DNA from: B4-G1 sp964393895
GTDB lineage: Bacteria; Chloroflexota; Anaerolineae; B4-G1
Reading direction: 5' to 3'
Length of the DNA stretch: 22,709 bases
NCBI GenBank assembly: GCA_964393895.1
Contig: CAYMWP010000076.1
Span: 1-22,709 of the forward strand
Of this stretch, positions 8,016 through 15,736 are shown one piece after another. The first letter of the stretch is position 1. Each line of letters begins with the position of its first letter. The position numbers and the translations under genes were made by a program. Below the pieces are notes generated by a model. The model saw only the letters and a list, made by a program, of their open reading frames with translations. It did no database searches and was not told the DNA's origin.

Positions 8016-9077
8016 ATGCAGATCGCCAAGGTCCAAGTCACACCGGTCGAACTGAACTTGCGGCTGCCGTACCGAACGGCCTACCATCCGGCCATTGACC
8101 GCGTGACGGTGGTGTTCGTGCGCGTCGAGACCCGCCAGGGACAGATCGCCTGGGGCTGCGCCGCCTTCGACCAGGCCCTCACCGGCGAAACGCTGGAGGA
8201 TGTGGTGCGGGCCTGCCGGGCCTGCGCCGACTGCGCCCGCGACCTCAACCCGCTCAACACCGAGTACGCCCTGGAGGAGCTGGCCCACTGCACCGAGGGC
8301 GTTCCTTCGGCGCTGTGCGCGTTCGACCTCGCTTTCCACGACCTCTTGAGCCTGGCCGCCGGGCTGCCCCTCCATCGCCTGCTGGGCGGCTACCGGAGCC
8401 GCATCCAGACCTCCGTCACCATCGGCATCGCGCCGGTCAAGGAGAGCGTCGAACTGGCCCGCGACCGCGCCCGCCAGGGTTTCCGCATGCTCAAGATCAA
8501 GGGCGGCCTCGATCCCCAGGAAGACGTACACCGGGTGCAGGCCATCCACAAAGCCCTGCCCAACTTTGTCCTGCGCCTGGACGCCGACCAGGGGTACACC
8601 GTCCGGCAGGCGTTGGACGTAGCCCGCGCCCTGGAGGGAAAGGTGGAGATGTTGGAGCAGCCCGTCCCCGCCGACGACCTGGACGGGCTGCACGAGGTCA
8701 CCAGGCACAGCCCGGTACCCATCCTGGCCGACGAGAGCGTGCTAGGGCCGGCCTCGGCGCTAGAGATCGCCTCGCGCAAGGCCGCCGACGGGGTGAGCAT
8801 CAAACTGGCGACATGTGGAGGGTTGCGCTGCGCCCGCCAGGTGGACACCATCGCCCGCGCGGCCCGCATGTCCACGATGGTCAGCTGCGTCAACGAACCG
8901 GCGCTGCTCACCGCCGCCGGGTTGAGCTTTGCCCTTAGCAGCCCCAACGTCCGCTACGGCGATCTGGATGGGTATTTCGACCTGACCAACGACCCCACAG
9001 TGCCCGGTTTTCGCCTGGAGGAAGGCTGGCTCATCGCCAGCGACATACCCGGTCTGGGCTGCACCGTTGCCCTGTAG
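8016..9077 (+). CDS. Enolase-superfamily enzyme, dipeptide epimerase-like
   Basis: This 353-residue protein belongs to the mandelate racemase/muconate lactonizing subgroup, whose members abstract a proton alpha to a carboxylate with help from Mg2+. The acid-base motif Lys160-Ile-Lys162, metal ligands Asp189, Glu214 and Asp239, and opposing Lys263 are all in place. The capping-domain entry (LRLPYRTAYHPAIDRVTVVFV), the TSVTIGI strand before the KxK motif and the terminal DLDGYFDL resemble L-Ala-D/L-Glu epimerases, which act on peptidoglycan-derived dipeptides. Other dipeptide or acid-sugar specificities are possible. The start has an excellent ribosome binding site (AAGGAGG at 8001-8007). The gene is convergent with the acyl-CoA dehydrogenase, with only 10 bases between stops. 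I saw no terminator there. Confidence 0.88.
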   Translation: MQIAKVQVTPVELNLRLPYRTAYHPAIDRVTVVFVRVETRQGQIAWGCAAFDQALTGETLEDVVRACRACADCARDLNPLNTEYALEELAHCTEGVPSALCAFDLAFHDLLSLAAGLPLHRLLGGYRSRIQTSVTIGIAPVKESVELARDRARQGFRMLKIKGGLDPQEDVHRVQAIHKALPNFVLRLDADQGYTVRQALDVARALEGKVEMLEQPVPADDLDGLHEVTRHSPVPILADESVLGPASALEIASRKAADGVSIKLATCGGLRCARQVDTIARAARMSTMVSCVNEPALLTAAGLSFALSSPNVRYGDLDGYFDLTNDPTVPGFRLEEGWLIASDIPGLGCTVAL

Positions 9078-9087
9078 GAGTTGGGGT

Positions 9088-10236
9088 TCAGCGTCCCAGC
9101 ACGCGCCGGGCGATGACCAGCCGCTGGATCTGGTTGGTGCCCTCGCCGATCTGGCACAATCGCTGGTCGCGGTACATGCGCTCGACCTCGTATTCCCGCA
9201 CGTAGCCGTAGCCACCGTGGATCTGAATCGCCTGGTGGCAGACCCGCTCCGCCATTTCGGTGGCAAAGAGCTTGGCCATCGCCGCCTCCTGGGTGAAGCG
9301 CTCGCCCCGCTCGCGGAGCCAGGCGGCGCGGTTGACCAGTAAACGGGCGGCCTCGATCTCGGTCGCCATATCGGCGATCATCCACTGAATAGCCTGGAAC
9401 TTGGCGATGGGCTGCCCGAACTGCTCCCGCTCACGGGCGTATGCGACGGCCCTCTCGAACGCACCCTGCGCCAGCCCCACCGCCATCGCCGCGATAGCGA
9501 CTCGCCCGGCATCCAGTGTGGTCAGGAACTGCTTAAAGCCCTCGTTCTCCCGGCCCACCAGGTTTTCCGCCGGGACGCGGCAGTTCTCGAAGAAAAGCTC
9601 CGACGTGACCGAGCCTTTCAGCCCCATCTTTTTCTCGTCCCGCCCCGCCTCAAAGCCCGGCGTCCCTCTCTCGACTATGAAGGCGCTGATGCCCCGCGTG
9701 CCCGCCTCGAGATCGGTCTTGGCGGTGACTATGACAAAGTCGGCGATGGAGCCATTGGTGATGAATATCTTTTGCCCCGTGATGACCCACTCGCCCGTCT
9801 CCTCGTCGCGGACGGCGCGGGTGCGGGTGGCCCCGGCGTCGGAGCCGGCCTGCGGCTCGGTCAGGCCAAAGGCGCCGATCTTGGCTCCGCGTGCCGCCGG
9901 CGCCAGATATTTCCGCTTCTGCTCATCGCTGCCAAAGAGATAGACCGGCTCGCAAAAGAGCGACGTCTGGGCGTCCAGCGTGATAGCCATTGAGCCGGAG
10001 ACGCGCGCGATCTCTTCCAGCGCAATGACCAGGCTGGTGTAGCCCAAGCCGGAGCCGCCGTACTCTTCCGGGAAGGGCAGACCGATGATGCCCAGCTCGC
10101 CCATACGGCGGAAGAGGTCGTCGGGGAACTCGTCGGTCGCGTCCATCTCCTCGGCGCGGGGCGCGATCTCTTTCTCGGCGAAATCCCGCACCATGCGGCG
10201 GATCATTTTATGTTCCTCGGTCGGTTCGAAATCCAT
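9088..10236 (-). CDS. Acyl-CoA dehydrogenase
   Basis: This 382-residue flavoenzyme should oxidise an acyl-CoA to the 2,3-enoyl-CoA using FAD and pass electrons to an electron-transfer flavoprotein. The N-terminal helical domain is followed by the family signatures AFGLTEPQAGSDAG and WVITGQKIFITNG (FAD and substrate contacts), then the C-terminal helical domain with IQIHGGYGYVREYEVERMYRD. The catalytic base is Glu365 in IGEGTNQIQ, the position used by short- and branched-chain enzymes. I chose the ATG at 10236 because GAGGAA lies six bases upstream; the in-frame GTG at 10242 is too close to that site. It is the last gene of a three-gene minus-strand operon with a thiolase-fold protein and a DUF35 protein, 68 bases after the latter. 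The acyl substrate is unknown. Confidence 0.93.
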   Translation of the reverse strand: MDFEPTEEHKMIRRMVRDFAEKEIAPRAEEMDATDEFPDDLFRRMGELGIIGLPFPEEYGGSGLGYTSLVIALEEIARVSGSMAITLDAQTSLFCEPVYLFGSDEQKRKYLAPAARGAKIGAFGLTEPQAGSDAGATRTRAVRDEETGEWVITGQKIFITNGSIADFVIVTAKTDLEAGTRGISAFIVERGTPGFEAGRDEKKMGLKGSVTSELFFENCRVPAENLVGRENEGFKQFLTTLDAGRVAIAAMAVGLAQGAFERAVAYAREREQFGQPIAKFQAIQWMIADMATEIEAARLLVNRAAWLRERGERFTQEAAMAKLFATEMAERVCHQAIQIHGGYGYVREYEVERMYRDQRLCQIGEGTNQIQRLVIARRVLGR

Positions 10237-10264
10237 TTTCACTTCCTCAAATTCGTTGCGCCAC

Positions 10265-10295
10265 GGTGAGACGCACTCGACAAGTGCATCTCACC
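10265..10295 (-). other. Intercistronic hairpin
   Basis: GGTGAGA and TCTCACC pair, then after one mismatch GCACT and AGTGC pair, giving a 12-bp stem with one mismatch and a five-base loop. It lies between the DUF35 gene and the acyl-CoA dehydrogenase gene and has no following T-run. It could stabilise or separate parts of the polycistronic message, or be a small repeat. Confidence 0.6.
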
Positions 10296-10304
10296 TCTCT
10301 GCTG

Positions 10305-10847
10305 CTACTCCACCAGGTTAAAGTAAATGTCCGTCGGCTTGAGCTTGGCATTGCGCAAGAATCGCCCCCGCACCTTCTTGCCGATCCAGTGGACGCCGGC
10401 CTCGTAGGGATCAACCCCGACCAACCGCCCCAGGAACAAGGTGTCGCACTCCTCGAACTCGACCTGGATCAACACGTAGGGGCACTGGGGCAGGAACTCT
10501 TCCGAGCCAAAGTGACAGACGGTGAAAGCGTGAATCTGCCCCTGTGGTTCGATCTCCACCCACTCCGTCTCGCGGCCGGTGTACATATCGTGGCCGCGCG
10601 GGGTGGCGTAGGTGTACCCCGTCTCCGGCTCGCGGGAGACGATGAAACGCCTGTTGGTCAACGCGGCGAAGAAGGGCGAGTCCATGCCATACGAGTAGTT
10701 GTACTCGATATAGTAGGGCTGTTTGATGACAATGGGCGCCATATCTTTCAATGACGAAAGATCTTTGCCCTGGGGAAAGGGCAAGTTGAAAACGACAGTC
10801 CCCTCCAGATTCTCTTCCATTTGCTTGGGAAATTCTTTGTCAGACAT
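10305..10847 (-). CDS. DUF35 OB-fold protein lacking zinc-ribbon cysteines
   Basis: This 180-residue protein has the layout of DUF35 proteins, which bind thiolase-fold partners and help channel or position acyl-CoA substrates. The typical N-terminal rubredoxin-like zinc ribbon should lie around residues 68-92. Here the stretch (RFIVSREPETGYTY, then ATPRGHDMYTG) keeps the conserved Pro-Arg but has none of the four cysteines. The only Cys residues are 111, 122 and 134, outside the ribbon. The OB-fold part (about 94-145, including GQIHAFTV and GRLVGVDP) appears intact. There is a long N-terminal extension of about 45 residues. The start has GGGAGGA upstream and lies two bases after the thiolase stop, so both are made from one message. 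It is very likely a subunit of a complex with that protein. Confidence 0.8.
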   Translation of the reverse strand: MSDKEFPKQMEENLEGTVVFNLPFPQGKDLSSLKDMAPIVIKQPYYIEYNYSYGMDSPFFAALTNRRFIVSREPETGYTYATPRGHDMYTGRETEWVEIEPQGQIHAFTVCHFGSEEFLPQCPYVLIQVEFEECDTLFLGRLVGVDPYEAGVHWIGKKVRGRFLRNAKLKPTDIYFNLVE

Positions 10848-10849
10848 TT

Positions 10850-12208
10850 CTATTCCTCCCGCTCCAAGATACTGACCGTGACGTAGGTGCCGGTGCCGGC
10901 GTGGGAGTGGATCACGCCTCGCCTGGCGTCTGGCACCTGGAGCATCGAGTCGCCAAAGTGCTTCTCGATAGTGTGCTGCAACTGCCAGATAGCAAAGACC
11001 GCTTGCATCAATCCCGTCGCACCGACGGGATGACCGCAGGCGATCAGCCCGCCGGAAGGGTTGACCGGGCAAGCTGGCTCCTCGGGCAAGTCCAGTCCAT
11101 AGTCGAGGGCCGGCATAAACGCCTTGCCGCTGGCGGCGAAGGAGCCACCCTCACCGTACCGGCAGAGACCCATATCCTCGTAGGTCTGAATTTCCGACGA
11201 GGTATAAGCGTCGTGCAGTTCGATGAAATCAATCTCTTCGAGAGGATCGGTGATGCCGGCATTCTCGTACGCTTCTTTGCTGCCCATGCGCCCGGCGCGG
11301 AAAGAGTGGATACCGGGGTAACGGAACCCGTGATTCCACAGCTCCTTATAGTAGACGCGGGAGTCATCGTCCATTTCATTGGGCAAGGCATTGTACTTGT
11401 AAAAATCCTCGTAGGACTGATGGGGGCGGTCGGCCATACGCATGGCGTCGGTGCCCCTTCCAATGCCGGAAATCAGGACACGAGAAAGGCTCTTGCCGGC
11501 GGCCTTCTCCAGTTTGGTCAGCCCGTCCTCGGAGCAGAGCACGGTGCAAGCCGCGCCGTCGCTCATCACGCAAATGTCGAGACGGGTCAGCGGCCAGGCC
11601 ACCATCGGCGCCGACCGCACGTCCTCGACGGTCAGCCGTCTGCGTTTCTGGGCGTATGGGTTATGGTAGGCGTTGGCGTGGTTCTTGACAGAGACGTGGG
11701 CCAGTTGCTCTACGGTGGTGCCGAACTCGGCCATGTGCCGGGTGACCATCATGGCATAGTAGCCAGAGTAAAAGCCACCGACGGGGTAGTCGAACGAAAC
11801 GTCAGAGGCCAGGGCGATAAACTCGTTTCCCTTCCAGGTCTCGACGTGGCTCATCTGCTCGAAACCATAGCAGAGAACGACGTCGGCGTAGCCGGAGGCG
11901 ACGGCTTTCCAGCCCTCCTGGAAGCAGATGCCGCCGGTGGCCCCACCGCCCTCGACACGGTGAGAAGGTTTGGGAAGCATGCCAATATAATCCTGGGCTA
12001 TGATGGCGGCCATCAGTTGACGCTCAAAGTGGTCAGAAAAGTACGAGGCTACTGTGGCGTCTGTCAATTCCCAGAACTTGGGGTGTTCGATCCCCAGATC
12101 GGACAATGTATAGTCGTAGGCCTCCTTGACCAGGGCAGGGAAGACCTTGTCGGGTCGGGCCTTGGCAAACTTGGAGACCCCACCCGAAACAGCGTATACG
12201 GGTCGCAT
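10850..12208 (-). CDS. Thiolase-fold protein (SCP2/acetyl-CoA acetyltransferase-like) without the nucleophilic Cys
   Basis: This 452-residue protein has the whole thiolase fold. Residues 84-97 (RVEGGGATGGICFQ) align with the segment that usually carries the nucleophile in the pattern VExxCASG, but Gly89 occupies that position. The histidine motif LHDAYTSSE (His332, Tyr335) and NPSGG with CGHPVGATG (His393) are kept. The last motif, normally containing Cys, reads HSHAGTGT. DUF35-associated thiolase-fold proteins include acetoacetyl-CoA thiolases and Ltp2-type retro-aldolases, which also lack the thiolase Cys. The second kind fits better here, but that is an inference. Start at 12208 has AAGGAGG upstream. 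It heads the operon with the DUF35 and acyl-CoA dehydrogenase genes, consistent with degradation of a branched or side-chain acyl-CoA. Confidence 0.85.
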   Translation of the reverse strand: MRPVYAVSGGVSKFAKARPDKVFPALVKEAYDYTLSDLGIEHPKFWELTDATVASYFSDHFERQLMAAIIAQDYIGMLPKPSHRVEGGGATGGICFQEGWKAVASGYADVVLCYGFEQMSHVETWKGNEFIALASDVSFDYPVGGFYSGYYAMMVTRHMAEFGTTVEQLAHVSVKNHANAYHNPYAQKRRRLTVEDVRSAPMVAWPLTRLDICVMSDGAACTVLCSEDGLTKLEKAAGKSLSRVLISGIGRGTDAMRMADRPHQSYEDFYKYNALPNEMDDDSRVYYKELWNHGFRYPGIHSFRAGRMGSKEAYENAGITDPLEEIDFIELHDAYTSSEIQTYEDMGLCRYGEGGSFAASGKAFMPALDYGLDLPEEPACPVNPSGGLIACGHPVGATGLMQAVFAIWQLQHTIEKHFGDSMLQVPDARRGVIHSHAGTGTYVTVSILEREE

Positions 12209-12554
12209 AGAGAATACCTCCTTGGAGTGATTCGTATTGTGTAATCGCGAGAAACAAGGGTAGTTATCGGTTGCTTGTCAGTTGGCCGGTATCACCTCCT
12301 GGTATCATAGATTCTATGAGTGGTCTACATTATCCCCCACGCGAATACAATATCTTCTCAACGAGATGGAGAATTGCGTGTTAGTACGGGATTTCTAGCC
12401 TGTCCACACGGCTAAACTCGGCCGGACTGCAACAGCCCGTGTAGTGTTCCGCCCAATCTAAAATTGCCAAAGCAGTTACGTATAATCTCAAATGCCTGAC
12501 ATTAGTAGTATGCCACAGTTGTCAGAAAAGTGCAAAATGCCAAATGATAAGGAC
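12209..12554. other. Gene-free region upstream of the thiolase operon
   Basis: No gene is visible on either strand. The region should contain the promoter of the minus-strand thiolase operon, but I found no convincing -35/-10 pair. Possible operator sequences at 12288-12319 are listed separately. A TATAAT at 12481-12486 (plus strand) has no matching -35 box. The rest shows no clear structure. Confidence 0.6.
12288..12319. promoter_or_regulatory. Candidate operator: palindrome and direct repeats
   Basis: TCATAGATTCTATGA (12305-12319) is an inverted repeat with perfect 7-base arms around one central base. Two copies of GGTATCA (12288-12294 and 12301-12307) lie 13 bases apart and overlap it. 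It sits 80-110 bases upstream of the thiolase start, a plausible distance for a repressor such as a TetR- or GntR-type regulator. The regulator is not in the window and binding is unproven. Confidence 0.4.
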
Positions 12555-12696
12555 GTGTTTCATTTCAGTAGAGACCCTAGACCTCGGAGGTCTCCGCCGA
12601 GCTTGTGCTCGCCCAAAACCGCCGATTTGGACAGTTTTTGAGCCTGAGAACGCATCTCATTAGCCTCCGAGGTCTTACCCAACCCATTTGAAACAC
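12555..12696. repeat. Small inverted-repeat element at the 3' end of the glycosyltransferase gene
   Basis: The element is bounded by GTGTTTCA (12555-12562) and TGAAACAC (12689-12696), and has an inner inverted pair, GACCTCGGAGG (12580-12590) and CCTCCGAGGTC (12664-12674). It has the look of a non-autonomous hairpin element. It encodes the last roughly 45 residues and the stop codon of the glycosyltransferase on the minus strand. Confidence 0.6.
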
Positions 12697-13831
12697 ACCC
12701 ACCAGCCCCACGGGTTTCACTGTTTTTTCCTTCGAGCATCTTCCGGTACACCATCACTGTCTGCGCAGCGATCTGTTCCTGGGTAAAGTTGGCCAATACC
12801 CGCTCACGTCCACGCCGAGACAGGCTTTCCCACAGATCAACGTCGCGCCTCAGTCGTACCAGCCGCTCGTGCAGCGCCCCCACGTCCCCTTCTGGAAATA
12901 TCAAGCCAGCGTCTCCAACCACCTGGGGTATCTCGCCGCAATCGGAACCGATCACCGGTACGCCACAGGCCATGGCCTCGATCAGTACCCGCCCGAATTG
13001 CTCAACCCAGTTGGCCTGAGAACGCGAGGGGAGTACTAGAGCATCCAACCCCCGGTAGAAGGCCGGCAGGCGCAAGGAATAGATCCATTCTTCAAAGATG
13101 ACCCGGTCACTCAATCCCATACGGCGAGTTAACTCTTCCAGACAGCCTCGCTCCGCCCCCTCTCCCAAGACAACCAGTCGCCACGAGCCTTCCATTCCGG
13201 CTACTGCTTCTATCAATAGATCCACTCCCTTCTCCGGCACCAACCTTCCCACGTACCCAATGACAAAGCCACGCGACAGGTCGCGTCGCGCTGGGTTTGG
13301 AGAAAAGACGTCGGGGTCCACGCCAAACTGGGGAATGGTGACCAGCGGGCCGGCGTAGCCCTTCTCGCGCCAGACCGTCGCTGCCCCCACGCTGCCCGCA
13401 ATGGCATAATCGGCGTGGCGCAGATTGTAGCGTTCGATGAGCCGGAAGGGAAGCGGATAGCGACGGTTTAGATTCTGCCAAGTGAACCACACTGTGGACA
13501 CCCCAAACTTCTTGGCCAGCCGCAGCGCGTGGAAGGTGGCGAAATTATAAGGTTCTTCGTCTATGTGTACGATGTCAGGAGCAAAGGCGCGCAGCCGTCG
13601 CCCTAGGCGAGGGTAAAAGTGCAAGTGGAAATTACCGTTGAACGCGATAGGCTCAATGATTAGTTCGTAGCCGTCGGTGTGGGCGCGCTCCAGTCGGATC
13701 AGGCGGCCCCCGTCGCGCCACGAGGGCGGCACGACCGCCATCAACTCAATATCTGGGAAGCGAGCGATTTCCTCCAGCTTGCGCTGGTAGGCACCCACTA
13801 TGCAAGCCTTGGAGAGCATCAAGATGCGCAT
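12560..13831 (-). CDS. GT4-family glycosyltransferase with repeat-derived C-terminal tail
   Basis: This 423-residue cytoplasmic enzyme should move a sugar from a nucleotide-sugar donor to a growing glycan or lipid acceptor. It has the GT-B layout: an N-terminal acceptor domain starting MRILMLSKAC, then the donor domain from about residue 188 with FVIGYVGRLVPEKGVDLLIEAV. The EX7E motif is Glu277 and Glu285 in EQFGRVLIEAMACGVPVI, followed by the DCGEIPQVV loop. Normal family sequence ends near residue 370. The last 45 residues (from about Cys379) are encoded by the inverted-repeat element at 12555-12696 and look unrelated, so the original stop was probably lost. The ribosome binding site is weak. 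It stands alone between the thiolase operon and the divergent LysM gene. The sugar and acceptor are unknown. Confidence 0.9.
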   Translation of the reverse strand: MRILMLSKACIVGAYQRKLEEIARFPDIELMAVVPPSWRDGGRLIRLERAHTDGYELIIEPIAFNGNFHLHFYPRLGRRLRAFAPDIVHIDEEPYNFATFHALRLAKKFGVSTVWFTWQNLNRRYPLPFRLIERYNLRHADYAIAGSVGAATVWREKGYAGPLVTIPQFGVDPDVFSPNPARRDLSRGFVIGYVGRLVPEKGVDLLIEAVAGMEGSWRLVVLGEGAERGCLEELTRRMGLSDRVIFEEWIYSLRLPAFYRGLDALVLPSRSQANWVEQFGRVLIEAMACGVPVIGSDCGEIPQVVGDAGLIFPEGDVGALHERLVRLRRDVDLWESLSRRGRERVLANFTQEQIAAQTVMVYRKMLEGKNSETRGAGGCVSNGLGKTSEANEMRSQAQKLSKSAVLGEHKLGGDLRGLGSLLK

Positions 13832-13861
13832 ATAACTCTATTACGTGTATTAGGCAAAGGT

Positions 13862-13889
13862 TTGACAAGCACTTGCATTGTGCTATAAT
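13862..13889 (+). promoter_or_regulatory. Consensus promoter of the LysM surface protein gene
   Basis: A perfect TTGACA (13862-13867) and a perfect TATAAT (13884-13889) are 16 bases apart, with a TGC extended -10. Transcription should start near 13896, leaving an untranslated leader of about 120 bases. This is one of the strongest-looking promoters in the window. Confidence 0.8.
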
Positions 13890-13946
13890 TTCCGCGCTTT
13901 GGCAAGTTTGGCAAGGGGTGAGGTTAAACCCGGGCAAGATCGCTAC

Positions 13947-13970
13947 TTCGCGGCCACGACTGGCCGCGAA
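13947..13970 (+). other. Perfect hairpin in the leader of the LysM gene
   Basis: Ten bases (TTCGCGGCCA) pair perfectly with TGGCCGCGAA across a CGAC loop, about 50 bases before the start codon and 35 bases before the ribosome binding site. There is no T-run, so it is not a terminator. It may stabilise the message or control translation. I could not match the leader to a known riboswitch. Confidence 0.6.
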
Positions 13971-14018
13971 CCATTGTTTAACAGCCTCGTCACTGCCGTG
14001 AACCGGAGGAGGGACTCT

Positions 14019-15593
14019 ATGATTAAAAAACGCACACTGGCCGGCATCTTGTTGATGGCCGTGCTCTTGGGAATGGCTCCGGCGTGGGGTATAGCTGCAC
14101 CGAACCCATCGCGACCCGCGCAAGAAGGAACCGAGTTGTTAAAGAATCCCGGATTCGAGGGAATAACGTGCGCCCCTGGTTCGGAACCGGGATGGTGTCT
14201 CGATAACTGGTCCAATAGCGCCAACTTTGATGGCAGCATCCACGACAACATCTTTACCCCCCAGGGGTGGGTCTCGTGGTGGCGCAAAGGGGGCGACTAT
14301 GGTCAGCCAGAAGTCAAGACTATTCCCAATGTAGCTCCATTCACCGGCGAACTGCCTCGCATTCGCAGCGGCAATTACGCGGTGCTTTTCTTTACCTTTT
14401 ACCGGCTCCAGGACACCGGCCTTTACCAGGTCGTGACCGGCCTGGAACCGAATTCGACGGTGCAACTCTCGGCCTACGCCCACGGGTGGAGCTGCAACTC
14501 GGATGACCCAATGGGGTACACGTGTGACGATCCGTGGAATCAGGTCTTTCAGGTCGGCATTGACCCCAACGGCGGCACAGACCCGTTCTCACCGGCCATT
14601 GCCTGGAGCGTGGAAAAACGATCGCCCGACCACTATAGCTTGATTGGGCCGGCCAGCGCCCAGGTGGGCGCCGGAGGGAGCGTGACCGTCTTTTTGCGCT
14701 CCAAGACCAAGTGGGCCTACAAGTACCAGGACGCTTACTGGGACGACGCCAGTTTGGTGATGACTTCTCCGGGCACGCCGCCGACGGATACCCCACTGCC
14801 CCCGCCGCCAACCCCCACTTATGGCCCTTCACCCATGCCACGCGCAACTCCAACTCCCCGCCCCGATGGCGCCGTCGTTCACGTCGTCGAATCTGGCGAT
14901 ACCCTGTTTGGCATCGCCCTGATGTACGGCGTGGAGACGGACCAGCTACGTCAGCTCAACGCCGGCTCCCTCGGCCCCAACGATTTGATCAACGTGGGCC
15001 AGGCAATAGTGATCTCTATACCCAGCGAGTCGCCGACTCCCTCGCCACTGCCCGCGCCTCCCACAGTTGAGCCTACGGCCGCGCCGGGCAGCCCTGAAGA
15101 AGCAAATGAAGGCGCTTCCATTTGCGTGCTGGCCTACCACGACCGCAACGGCGATACGTTCCGGGACGAGGCGACCGAGGAGCTTTTGCCCAACGCCGAG
15201 TTCACCATCGCCAACGCCAGCGGTATAGTAGATCGCTACACCTCCAACGGCGTCAACGAACCTCACTGCTTCACGGGTTTGACCCCTGGGGCTTATCGAG
15301 TGATCCAGACCGCGCCTGCCGGCTACGCGTCCAGTGGCCCGGCCGAGTACAACGTGGGCTTGCCGGAGGGAACCAGCCTCGATTTTCAGTTCGGCAATGC
15401 GCGGAGCGAGAATCCAGAGAGCCCCGGCGAGGCCGTCGAACCCACCCAGGAGAACGAGTCTCCCGGCGAACCTGGGAACGAGACAGCCGTCGGTCGCATC
15501 TTTAGAACCGTCGCCAAAGTCAGCGGCATACTGGTCTTGCTCCTGGCCGGAGGAATAGCCGTGCTCTATTTCCTCAACCGGCGCAGGATGTAG
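14019..15593 (+). CDS. Secreted, membrane-anchored LysM / SdrD B-like domain protein
   Basis: This 524-residue protein begins with a signal peptide (MIKKRTLAGILLMAVLLG, cleavage likely after about residue 26). Residues 36-250 form a beta-rich domain with several Trp and Cys residues, opening with GTELLKNPGFEG as in carbohydrate-binding-like modules. A Pro/Thr-rich linker (251-283) leads to a LysM domain (286-334, VVHVVESGDTLFGIALMYGV), which binds peptidoglycan or related glycans. A second linker is followed by an SdrD B-like domain (367-461) with the calcium-site style DRNGDTFRDEATEE. The C-terminus has a helix (502-519) and RRRM, a simple membrane anchor. It is most likely a cell-surface protein tethered at its C-terminus. 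The ATG at 14019 follows GGAGGAGGG. The upstream open frame to 13878 begins inside the promoter and is not the start. Confidence 0.88.
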   Translation: MIKKRTLAGILLMAVLLGMAPAWGIAAPNPSRPAQEGTELLKNPGFEGITCAPGSEPGWCLDNWSNSANFDGSIHDNIFTPQGWVSWWRKGGDYGQPEVKTIPNVAPFTGELPRIRSGNYAVLFFTFYRLQDTGLYQVVTGLEPNSTVQLSAYAHGWSCNSDDPMGYTCDDPWNQVFQVGIDPNGGTDPFSPAIAWSVEKRSPDHYSLIGPASAQVGAGGSVTVFLRSKTKWAYKYQDAYWDDASLVMTSPGTPPTDTPLPPPPTPTYGPSPMPRATPTPRPDGAVVHVVESGDTLFGIALMYGVETDQLRQLNAGSLGPNDLINVGQAIVISIPSESPTPSPLPAPPTVEPTAAPGSPEEANEGASICVLAYHDRNGDTFRDEATEELLPNAEFTIANASGIVDRYTSNGVNEPHCFTGLTPGAYRVIQTAPAGYASSGPAEYNVGLPEGTSLDFQFGNARSENPESPGEAVEPTQENESPGEPGNETAVGRIFRTVAKVSGILVLLLAGGIAVLYFLNRRRM

Positions 15594-15594
15594 A

Positions 15595-15736
15595 TGGCGC
15601 TAACACAGTAATTCCCTTTTTGAAGCCGCACCGCCGTAAAACAGACGGTGCTGGCTAGTTTTTTCCTAGCATCGGCTCTTTTAGGCCGATGCACCCAAGC
15701 TAGAATTACCAAAACGGGAATTGCTGGCGCTAACAC
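15595..15736. repeat. Hairpin element flanked by 12-bp direct repeats
   Basis: An exact 12-bp direct repeat, TGGCGCTAACAC, lies at 15595-15606 and 15725-15736. Immediately inside are imperfect inverted ends (GTAATTCCCTTTTTG on the left, the complement of GCAATTCCCGTTTTGG on the right). The interior contains the terminator hairpin and a second perfect 8-bp stem (GCATCGGC at 15669-15676 with GCCGATGC at 15685-15692). The arrangement resembles a small non-autonomous element with a target duplication. Confidence 0.5.
15624..15664 (+). terminator. Intrinsic terminator of the LysM gene
   Basis: AGCCGCACCG (15624-15633) pairs with CGGTGCTGGCT (15646-15656) with one bulged base, and a run of six T follows at 15659-15664. 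It lies 30 bases after the LysM gene stop codon. It is part of the hairpin element that surrounds it. Confidence 0.7.

Noticed and set aside
7698..8708. 336-codon minus-strand frame opposite the epimerase
   Set aside because: The plus strand encodes a complete enolase-superfamily enzyme with all catalytic residues; the antisense frame reflects GC-rich codon bias.
10901..12244. 447-codon plus-strand frame opposite the thiolase
   Set aside because: The minus strand has a full thiolase fold with a strong ribosome binding site and operon context; the plus frame shows no domain.
12481..12486. TATAAT on the plus strand as a promoter
   Set aside because: There is no -35 box at a workable distance and no plus-strand gene downstream.
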